Positions 1 through 8,000 of a DNA stretch of 64,000 nt are shown here, piece after piece. Source of the stretch: Prescottella equi (GTDB lineage: Bacteria; Actinomycetota; Actinomycetes; Mycobacteriales; Mycobacteriaceae); assembly GCF_020171745.1 (NCBI RefSeq), contig NZ_JAIVAH010000033.1, positions 1 to 64,000 of the forward strand. Direction: 5' to 3'. Both the position numbers and the translations under genes were made by a program. Position 1 is the first letter of the stretch. Each line of letters opens with the position of its first letter. The notes below the pieces were generated by a model that searched no databases, was not told the origin of the DNA, and saw only the letters and a list, made by a program, of their open reading frames with translations.

Positions 1-47
1 GAATGTCACACGCGTTCAGTCTGAACGAACGTGTGTGACATTCGGCC
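1..47. repeat. Imperfect palindromic element, copy 1 (left edge)
   Basis: The left arm begins GAATGTCACACGCGTTCAG and the right arm ends GTGTGTGACATTCGGCC. It is an imperfect, diverged version of the two perfect 51-bp palindromes at 53028 and 54094. It may be cut by the window edge. It lies just past the stop codon of the thioesterase gene, which is the same kind of 3'-end position as the other copies. A terminator or REP-like role is inferred. Confidence 0.75.
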
Positions 48-62
48 GACGCGTTTCCGGGG

Positions 63-551
63 TCAGCGCAGGATCAGGCAGGTGGTCGACGCCGTCGCCA
101 GCAGGCGGTCCTGGCCGTCGCGGACCTCGGCACGGGCGGTCGCGGTGGTGCGGCCGGTGTGCTCCGAAAAACCGTGCACGCGAATGGATCCACCGTCGCC
201 CTTGATGCCGCGGATGTAGCGGACGGTGATGTCGAGGGTGGTATAGCCGACGCCGGCGGGCAGCGTGCTCGACACGGAGAATCCCATCGCGGTATCGATC
301 ATCGTGGCGATGACGCCACCGTGGACGCTGCCGACGGCGTTGTACTGCCACTCCTGCGGCTCCGCGGTGATCTCGACGAACCCCTCACGGGAGTCGGTGA
401 CGCGAAACCCCAGCGTCGATGCGGTGGGGTGGTGGGGAACCGTGCCGTCGACGAGTCCGCGGACGAACTCGAGACCGCTGAGGTTTCGGTTGGCCTCCGC
501 GATCGGGGTCGGGTCGTTCCAGGTATAGGTGCGCTGACGTTCGGTGGACAC
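63..551 (-). CDS. PaaI-type hotdog-fold acyl-CoA thioesterase
   Basis: This is a small hotdog-fold protein of about 162 residues, likely a cytoplasmic acyl-CoA thioesterase of the PaaI/YdiI type. The family signature VHGGVIATMIDTAMG lies near residues 76-90, followed by the TTLDITVRYIRGIKG strand that lines the CoA tunnel. The substrate cannot be told from sequence. The reading frame continues upstream to an ATG at 638. I prefer the GTG near 551 because the extra 29 residues look unlike the family and family members usually start close to the TYTW-type segment seen here. Neither start has a good ribosome-binding site, so the 5' end is uncertain. It is transcribed away from the Ig array, and its stop is followed at once by a palindromic element. 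Confidence 0.8.
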   Translation of the reverse strand: MSTERQRTYTWNDPTPIAEANRNLSGLEFVRGLVDGTVPHHPTASTLGFRVTDSREGFVEITAEPQEWQYNAVGSVHGGVIATMIDTAMGFSVSSTLPAGVGYTTLDITVRYIRGIKGDGGSIRVHGFSEHTGRTTATARAEVRDGQDRLLATASTTCLILR

Positions 552-814
552 GCCCCGGACGGTACTCGGGTCGGCCTCCCCGGGCACTCGACGAATACTA
601 GAATTCAATTCAGAAATTGAACCGGACTCGGGTTGCATTCAATTATTTGTTCGGTCGGAGATGTGCAATGAGGGCGTTTCGCCTGGGCCTGATCTCGCGA
701 CGACTCGGGGTTCCGGTGTGTGAAGTGCCGATATTCAGCTACCCGTAAGAGCGAGGGGTTAATTCGGGGGTGAAAGATCTCCGCCAGTCTGTAAACCCAA
801 AATCAGACATGGTA

Positions 815-836
815 CTGGACTAGTGTCCATAACTGT
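815..836 (+). promoter_or_regulatory. Array motif, copy upstream of Ig gene 1
   Basis: CTGGAC-TAGT-GTCC-ATAACTGT. It matches the motif found upstream of most Ig-array transcription units (GGAC, four or five bases, GTCC, then an AT-rich block resembling a -10 element). The role as operator or promoter is inferred. Confidence 0.5.
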
Positions 837-953
837 TAGTGCAGTTGAAGCCCGCAACGCACCCGACTTCGGGCGGCGGCGGCGGGCGGTGCGAGCCGAC
901 TTTCATTACTGGACAGTAGTCAAGCTCCGGAGTCGGCTAACTATCAGCAACAT

Positions 954-975
954 TTGGACGTTTGATTCGCAAAAG
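954..975 (+). promoter_or_regulatory. Array motif, second copy upstream of Ig gene 1
   Basis: TTGGACGTTTGATTCGCAAAAG shares its first eleven bases with the copies at 4841 and 14284, but the GTCC half is degraded. It lies about 90 bp before the start codon. Confidence 0.4.
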
Positions 976-1062
976 TGATACGCCGATGTAACGGCGTCGT
1001 TATGGTGTATCGACCTATGCGGATTCCCTCCCCCAACCGCAGCTTCTGAAAAGGAAGTATGT

Positions 1063-4000
1063 ATGCAGAATTCGATACTCAGGCGCTGTGCCGCCCCTGT
1101 AACAGGCGCAGCGCTCGTGGCAGGCGTGATGTTGGTCGGTGCCCCGGCCAATGCGGTGACCGCCACGGTCAGCTTCAAGAACACCTGCAAGGCGAGCGCC
1201 ATCATCACGGTGGACAAGACCGCCGATACGGGAATGACGATCGATGCGCCTGCATCTGTGGCTGCGGGCGCCACGTTTACCTACCGGATACAGCCAAGTG
1301 CGGGGTCGATCCCTGACAAGGAGTCAATCGCGACGACGGGCGACATCGTCCGAATGAAGGTCGACTACGCGATACCGGACAACGCCACCTTCGTCAGTGC
1401 TGCCGTGGTACCCGGCACGGCGACCGCCAACATCGACAACGCCAGCGGCGGTGACCTGAGTGTGTTGCGAGTCAACGACTCGGGTTCGGCCGACGCCAAC
1501 GGCAGCATCTTGCGGCTGTCCGGAAGCAATCAGCTGATCGCAAACAGTCCATCGACCGGGACGAGCGATGCAGGCATGCGCGTGCGCAAGACGAAGACCG
1601 ATCTCAGTGGAAACCCCACCGGCGGTGACACATGGTTCCGCCTGCCCGCGATCGACGTCACGATCACCGCGAACTCGCCTGGTGTGATCCAGCCGAAGGT
1701 GCGCACATCCGGGTCGGCCGCCACCTACGGAAACGATCAGAACTACTACACGTTCCAGGCGAAGTCGAGCGCCGGAAACGCGCCGACCAGGTGTACACCG
1801 CGTGACGGCAAGAGCAGTGCACTGAACGCCGGTGCCGGCCCGCTCGCAACGATCAACGTCGTTGCCGCGCAAGTGTCGACCACGACGACCCTGACGGCTC
1901 CGGGCACCGCGGAGACCGGTGCCCCGGTCACGCTGGCCGCCGATGTCGCGCCCAACAACGCGACGGGCTCGGTGCAGTTCAAGGACAACGGCACCGACAT
2001 CGGTTCGCCGGTGACGGTGGCCGGTGGCACTGCCAGCCTGGACCACACTTTCACCACGGCCGGTTCGCATTCGATCACCGCGGTGTTCACCGCGACCGGT
2101 AACTTCACCGGATCGACGTCGGCGGCTTCGGTCGTGGCCGTGACCGACCCGACTCCGGTCGACGTCGAGACCACGCTGGGGCTGACGGTTCCGCAGAACG
2201 CGGAGACCGGCGCGGTTGTCGATCTGACTGCCAACGTGACCCCGTCGAACGCGCAGGGCACGGTCCAGTTCAAGGACAACGGCACCAACATCGGATCCCT
2301 CGTGACGGTGGCGGCCGGCGCGGCGACGCTGTCCCACCCGTTCGCGGCGGCCGGTTCGCACAGCATCACTGCCGAGTTCACGGGCGCACCCGGCTTCACG
2401 GGTTCGGTCGCAGGTGCCCAGACCGTGACGGTCACCGACCCGGTGGTCCCGGATGTGGAGACCACCACGACGGTGTCGGCTCCGGCCAATGCCGCGACGG
2501 GCGCCTCGATCACGCTCACGGCCAACGTCGCACCCATCAACGCGTCCGGCACGGTCCAGTTCACCGCTAACGGCTCCGACATCGGTTCGCCCGCGACGGT
2601 GTCGAACGGTGTTGCGACGCTGCAGCACACGTTCTCCGCCGCCGGTGTCCAGGCGATCGGCGCCGTGTTCTCGGGTGACGCCGGATTCGCCGGCTCGACC
2701 GCGACGCAGACGCAAAACGTCACCGTGACGGATTCGGATGTCGCCACCACGACGTCGCTGACTGTTCCGCAGAACGCTGAGACGGGAACGGCCGTCGATC
2801 TGACGGCGAATGTGCTGCCTGCCGGCGCGACTGGCGCGGTGCAGTTCCAGGACAACGGCACGGATATCGGCGATGCCGTGACGGTGTCGAACGGTGTCGC
2901 AACCCTGTCGCATGCCTTCACGACGGCAGGTTCGCACAGCATCACCGCCAGCTTCAGCGGCGGTGCGGGGTTTGCGGGTTCGGCGGCTTCGGCTCAGACC
3001 GTGACGGTCACCGACCCGGCGGTTCCGGACACCGAGACCACGACGACGGTGACGGTCCCTGACACGGCTGAGACCGGTGCTTCGGTGACGCTGTCCGCAG
3101 CGGTGGCTCCGGTCCCGACTGGCGGCACGGTGCAGTTCAAGGTTGCCGGTGCCAACGTCGGCACTCCGGTGAACGTCGACGGATCGGGCCACGCGACGAT
3201 GCCGTACACGTTCAATGCAGCTGGCGCATACGATGTTTCGGCCGTGTACTCGGGTACCGCCGGGTTCGCGACGTCGACCGCGTCCGCGCAGTCGGTGACG
3301 GTGTCGGATCCGGTTGTGCCGGATACACAGACGGCGACGACGGTGTCGGTGCCAGCGACTGCTGAGACGGGTGCGTCGGTGATGCTGTCGGCTGAGGTGG
3401 CTCCGGTTCCGTCCGGTGGCACGGTGCAGTTCAAGGTTGCCGGTGCCAACGTCGGCACTCCGGTGAACGTCAATGCCTCGGGTAACGCGACAATGCCGTA
3501 CACGTTCAATGCGGCTGGTTCGTTCGCGGTGACGGCGGAGTTCTCGGGTACCAGCGGGTTCGCGGCCTCGACTGCGGGTGCGCAGACCGTGACGGTGTCC
3601 GATCCGGCTCCGTCGGATGTGGAGACGGCTCTGGAGCTGCAGGTTCCGGCTACGGCCGAGACCGGTGCCGACGTGGATCTGACCGCGACGGTGGCTCCGT
3701 CAAATGCTGCTGGCACGGTACAGTTCTCGGTGGACGGTAGCCCGGTCGGTGCTCCGGTGACGGTGTCCGGTGGTACCGCGACGCTGTCCTACCCGTTCGC
3801 TTCGGCCGGCACGAAGTCGGTGACCGCGGTGTTCACCGGTGGTGCAGGCTTCTTGAACTCGGCTGCGGGTGCGCAGTCGGTGACGGTCTCCGATCCGATC
3901 CCGGTCGATGTCGTCACCACGACGATGCTGAACGTGCCGGGTAACGCCAAGACCGGTGAGGCCGAGAACCTGTACGCCACCGTGTTCAACTCCACGACCT

Positions 4001-4578
4001 CGGAGGTCGTGCCGAGCGGCGGCACCGTCGAGTTCTTCGACGGCGCAACGTCGCTCGGAACCGCTCCGGTGGTCGACGGTGTCGCCACGCTGTCGCACAC
4101 CTTCACCACCGCCGGTACCCATAGCATCACCGCGACATTCAGTGGTGCCACCGGGTTCGCCGGATCCGATGCCGCGGCCAAGCAGGTCTCGGTCACGGTC
4201 CCGACGCCGGTGGACGTCGAGACGGCCACCGTCCTGACGGTGCCGGCCAACGCGGCCAAGGGTGCAGCGGTGCAGCTGTCGGTTCAGGTGACCGGTGCCG
4301 GTAATGCGCCGGTCAGTGGTACCGTCCAGTTCTTCGACGGGACCACCCCGATCGGGGACGCGGTGCAGGTTGTCAACGGCGTCGCGGTTCTGAACCACAC
4401 CTTCACCACGGCGGGTGCCCACAGCATCCACGCGGTGTTCAGCGGTGGTCAGGGCGTCGCGGACTCGACCTCGGGTTCGCAGACGATCCAGGTCACCGGC
4501 GGCAGCACGGGCGGGGGCCTGGGCAGCCTGAGCGGAATCTTGGGGGGCCTGCTCGGCAACCTGAACTTCGGCTCGTAA
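1063..4578 (+). CDS. Secreted Ig-like repeat protein 1 (N-domain class I)
   Basis: Exported repetitive protein of 1171 residues. A Sec signal peptide covers about residues 1-31 (ends GAPANA). Residues 32-270 form an N-terminal domain with two cysteines, one in FKNTCKAS and one in TRCTPRD, a probable disulfide. From about residue 272 come nine Ig-like domains of about 90 residues (Big_3-type; each has TLTVP near its start, GTVQFKDNG in the middle and HTFTTAGSHSITAVF near its end). The repeats contain no cysteine. The eighth and ninth use EFFDG/QFFDG instead of QFKDNG. The tail is Gly/Leu-rich and ends NLNFGS. There is no LPXTG signal or C-terminal membrane helix. AAGGAAG six bases before the ATG supports the start. 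The N-domain is shared only with the protein at 9812. Function unknown; a surface adhesin or stalk is plausible. Confidence 0.9.
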   Translation: MQNSILRRCAAPVTGAALVAGVMLVGAPANAVTATVSFKNTCKASAIITVDKTADTGMTIDAPASVAAGATFTYRIQPSAGSIPDKESIATTGDIVRMKVDYAIPDNATFVSAAVVPGTATANIDNASGGDLSVLRVNDSGSADANGSILRLSGSNQLIANSPSTGTSDAGMRVRKTKTDLSGNPTGGDTWFRLPAIDVTITANSPGVIQPKVRTSGSAATYGNDQNYYTFQAKSSAGNAPTRCTPRDGKSSALNAGAGPLATINVVAAQVSTTTTLTAPGTAETGAPVTLAADVAPNNATGSVQFKDNGTDIGSPVTVAGGTASLDHTFTTAGSHSITAVFTATGNFTGSTSAASVVAVTDPTPVDVETTLGLTVPQNAETGAVVDLTANVTPSNAQGTVQFKDNGTNIGSLVTVAAGAATLSHPFAAAGSHSITAEFTGAPGFTGSVAGAQTVTVTDPVVPDVETTTTVSAPANAATGASITLTANVAPINASGTVQFTANGSDIGSPATVSNGVATLQHTFSAAGVQAIGAVFSGDAGFAGSTATQTQNVTVTDSDVATTTSLTVPQNAETGTAVDLTANVLPAGATGAVQFQDNGTDIGDAVTVSNGVATLSHAFTTAGSHSITASFSGGAGFAGSAASAQTVTVTDPAVPDTETTTTVTVPDTAETGASVTLSAAVAPVPTGGTVQFKVAGANVGTPVNVDGSGHATMPYTFNAAGAYDVSAVYSGTAGFATSTASAQSVTVSDPVVPDTQTATTVSVPATAETGASVMLSAEVAPVPSGGTVQFKVAGANVGTPVNVNASGNATMPYTFNAAGSFAVTAEFSGTSGFAASTAGAQTVTVSDPAPSDVETALELQVPATAETGADVDLTATVAPSNAAGTVQFSVDGSPVGAPVTVSGGTATLSYPFASAGTKSVTAVFTGGAGFLNSAAGAQSVTVSDPIPVDVVTTTMLNVPGNAKTGEAENLYATVFNSTTSEVVPSGGTVEFFDGATSLGTAPVVDGVATLSHTFTTAGTHSITATFSGATGFAGSDAAAKQVSVTVPTPVDVETATVLTVPANAAKGAAVQLSVQVTGAGNAPVSGTVQFFDGTTPIGDAVQVVNGVAVLNHTFTTAGAHSIHAVFSGGQGVADSTSGSQTIQVTGGSTGGGLGSLSGILGGLLGNLNFGS

Positions 4579-4594
4579 GTAGCACCTGACGGTT

Positions 4595-4634
4595 GGGTGA
4601 GGTCCCGCCTCCACACGGAGGCGGGGCCTCACCC
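4595..4634 (+). terminator. Hairpin terminator after Ig gene 1
   Basis: GGGTGAGGTCCCGCCTCC, loop ACAC, GGAGGCGGGGCCTCACCC: an 18-bp stem with one G-T wobble, 17 bp after the stop. No T-run follows, which is common for actinobacterial terminators. Confidence 0.7.
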
Positions 4635-4727
4635 GATGTCGTTCATCGATGAGGTGGGTCGGCTGAACACCTCTGCGGTTCACGAGTTCTGTTGCGTAGG
4701 AGTAGAACAGGGCGGCTACGAACTCTG

Positions 4728-4775
4728 CTCGACAGCCTGAGCGGATTCTGCTTCGGTTCTTTGTTTAACGAGTGA
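4728..4775 (+). pseudogene. Fossil C-terminal tail of an Ig-array gene
   Basis: One frame reads LDSLSGFCFGS, then LFNE and a stop. At the DNA level 4728-4760 matches the last codons of the Ig gene ending at 9591 in about 27 of 33 positions (by eye), including GACAGCCTGAGCGG against GGCAGCCTGAGCGG and a shared TTCGGTTC. The normal stop after FGS is lost. No start codon or Ig domain remains upstream. I read this as the remnant of a deleted paralogue; the match is short, so chance or constraint is not excluded. Confidence 0.5.
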
Positions 4776-4840
4776 AAGCCTACGACCCCCCAGCGTAGTG
4801 TAGGGCGGGCCACAGACGTTTCCGGCCAATCGCCCGCGAC

Positions 4841-4862
4841 TTGGACGTTTGTCCGATAGAGT
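4841..4862 (+). promoter_or_regulatory. Array motif upstream of Ig gene 2
   Basis: TTGGAC-GTTT-GTCC-GATAGAGT, the cleanest example of the array motif. GGAC and GTCC form a short palindrome, and GATAGA resembles a -10 hexamer. It lies about 160 bp before the start codon. A GGAGTCGGGCT element follows at 4883. The stretch 4635-5022 holds nothing else that looks functional beyond these and the fossil tail. Confidence 0.55.
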
Positions 4863-5022
4863 TCGACTCGCATTTCAGACGCGGAGTCGGGCTGCGGATT
4901 GGCTGTAGGGGTGGCGTGGGCCCTGCAGCGCGCCCCAGTTCGGTACTCATCGGCGCAGTGTCCCAGGTCGAAACCTGATCCGTTGAGTTGACGGCCGTCG
5001 TCCGTCGTCGAAGGGGAAGTGC

Positions 5023-8000
5023 ATGGTTGGCAGGGGATTGCGCCGAGTAGTCGGCGGAATAAGTGTTTTCGCGATGGCCGCGGGATTCATGGCAATGACG
5101 GGCGCCGAGGCGGTGGGTGCTGTCGTCAATTCGCCGGTGTCCTGGTCGGATGGCAACAGCTCGTTCACACGTAGCGTCAGCAATACGACGCCGGCCGAGG
5201 GCGAGGTCGTCACGGTCTCGACCAAGTTCGAGCGAGGCATTTCCGTCGAGTATGTCCAGGCAGTCAAGGACATTCATCCGACGTGCCTGACGTATGTAGA
5301 CGGCTCCGCGAAGGTCGGGGGTTCGACCATCGGGGTCGAGAGTATGGCCGCCGACTTCGTACGAGTCGCAGGTAGCTGGGATGTCCGACCGTACGTCGAA
5401 CCCAAATCGCGAACGTTCTCGTTCTCGTATCTCGTAGGTGCGAATTGCGATCGGAATACTCCGCTGATGACGACCATGCATTACTCGGGAAGTCTCGGCA
5501 GCGGCACGTACCAGGACAAGGGTCCGACCATTTCCGTCCTGAAGACCACCACGACATCGCTGGCGTCGGTTGCCACACCGATGCTGACCGGGCAGGCGGT
5601 CACGCTGACCGCGACGGTCACCAACGGCGCACAGGGCAATCCAGTCGAGTTCTACGACGGATCGACGAAGCTCGGTGAGGGCACGCTGAACGCCGTGGGA
5701 GTCGGCACGTTCGTGTGGACGCCGACGACGGTGGGCGCACGGAGCCTGACTGCGAAATTCCCGCGAACGACGCTCGCAAACGTGTCGCAGTCGGCAGCGC
5801 AGAACGTGCAGGTGACTGCCCCCGTGTCCACCGGCGTCTCGGTGACGGCCCCGGGGACCGCAGTGACGGGCACGCCGGTGACACTGTCGGCATCGGTGAC
5901 CCCGCCGAATGCCGCGGGTACGGTGCAGTTCAAGGACAATGGGACGAACATTGGTAATCCGGTGACGGTCGCGGGCGGCCAGGCGATACTGCCGCACACG
6001 TTCACGACCACGGGCGTGCACAGCATCACCGCCGACTTCATCGCAGGGTCAGGGTTCGTGAACTCGTCGGCGCCGGCACAGACGGTGACGGTGAACGCCC
6101 CCACATCGACAACGCTGCAGGCGCCGACATCCGCGACGACGGGCACACCGGTGACGCTGTCGGCGTCGGTGACTCCGACGAATGCCGCGGGTACGGTGCA
6201 GTTCAAGGACAACGGAACGGACATCGGTACTCCGGTCGCTGTTGCCAGCGGCGCGGCGAGCCTGCCGCACACGTTCACGACCGGCGGCGCGCACGCCATC
6301 ACCGCGGTGTTCACCGGTAACGCGGGATTCGCGGGATCGACCGCGCCCGCACAGACCGTGAACGTGAGCGTTCCCGACGTTGCTACCTCGACGACGCTGA
6401 CGGTGCCGCAGACTGCGCAGACCAATCAGTCCGTCACGCTGTCCGCAACTGTTGCGCCGACGCCCACGTCCGGCACGGTCCAGTTCAAGGACGGAAGCAC
6501 GAACATCGGTGCACCGGTTGCCCTGGTGAACGGTGTTGCGACGCTGCCGCACTCCTTCGCGTCGGCCGGTTCGCCGTCGATCACTGCAGAGTTCAGCGGG
6601 TCGACCGGCTTCGCGTCGTCGGTCTCCGCGGCGCAGTCCGTGACCGTCACGGAACCGGATGTCGAGACGTCGCTGTCGGTGACGGCGCCGGCTTCGGCTA
6701 CGACCGGTTCGTCGGTGGATCTGACGGCGACGGTGTCGCCGTCGGGCGCGCAGGGCACGGTGCAGTTCAAGGTCAACGGCAGCCCGGTGGGTGCGCCGCA
6801 GACGGTGTCCGGTGGCGCGGCAAGCCTGCCGTACACGTTCAACGCGGCTGGTTCGTTCGCGGTGACGGCCGAGTTCGCCGGTGCTGCCGGGTTCACGAAC
6901 GCAACGGCTGCTGCTCAGGCCGTGACGGTGTCCGTTCCGGATGCGGTCACGTCGTTGACGCTGGATGTTCCGGCTACCGCGGTCACCGGTACCTCGGTGA
7001 ACCTGACGGCGGCGGTCTCGCCGTCCGGTGCACAGGGCGCCGTGCAGTTCACGGACGGCGGCACTCCGATCGGTGCTCCGGTTCCGGTGGTGAATGGTGT
7101 TGCGACGCTGCCGTACACGTTCAGTGGTTCGGGTTCGCACAGCATCGGTGCATCGTTCACGGGTGCTCCCGGCTTCGCGGATGCTTCTGCGACGTCGCCG
7201 GGGTCGATCGAGGTCAGTGATCCGGATCAGCAGACGACGACCACGGTGTCGGTGCCGGCTACAGCCCAGACGGGCACGGCGGTGACGCTGGAGGCGACGG
7301 TCGCTCCGGTTCCGACCGGTGGCACTGTGCAGTTCAAGGTCGGCGGCGTCGATGTCGGTGCGCCGCAGACGGTTTCGGTTGGTGCGGCGAGCCTGCCGTG
7401 GACGTTCAATGCCGCGGGTTCGTTCGAGGTGACGGCCGTGTACTCGGGTGTGACCGGTTTCGAGGGTTCGACGTCGGCTCCACAGTCGGTGACGGTGACC
7501 GTTCCGGATGTGGTGACGTCCTTGACGCTGGATGTTCCGGCGACGGCGGTCACGGGCGCCTCGGTGAACCTGACGGCGGCGGTCTCGCCGTCCGGTGCGC
7601 AGGGCGCCGTGCAGTTCACGGACGGCGGCACTCCGATCGGTGCTCCGGTTCCGGTGGTGAATGGTGTTGCGACGCTGCCGTACACGTTCAGTGGTTCGGG
7701 TTCGCACAGCATCGGTGCATCGTTCACCGGCGGTCCGGGCTTCGCAGATGCTTCTGCGACGTCGCCAGCATCCATCGTGGTCAGTGACCCGGATCAGCAG
7801 ACGACGACCGCGGTGACGGTGCCGGGTACGGCCCAGACGGGCACGGTGGTCACGCTGGAAGCGACCGTTGCCCCGGCTCCGACCGGTGGCACGGTGCAGT
7901 TCAAGGTCGACGGCAACCCGGTGGGTGCGCCGCAGGCGGTCTCGGGCGGTGCGGCGAGCCTGCCGTGGACGTTCGACGCTGCGGGTTCGTTCGCTGTGAC

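Larger units (their letters stand above)
552..1062. other. Intergenic region between thioesterase and the first Ig gene
   Basis: About 500 bp with no convincing gene. The part from 640 to 1060 is visibly more AT-rich than its surroundings and should hold the promoter of the first Ig gene. It contains up to three copies of a GGAC-centred motif, near 815, 910 and 954; the 815 copy has the complete GGAC-N4-GTCC palindrome. A GGAGTCGG element like those in leaders of other array genes is near 929. The ribosome-binding site AAGGAAG at 1052 precedes the ATG at 1063. Confidence 0.6.

Noticed and set aside
1324-3192. Minus-strand frames (622 and 399 codons) antisense to Ig gene 1
   Set aside because: They mirror the Ig repeats in other frames and have no start context or recognisable fold.
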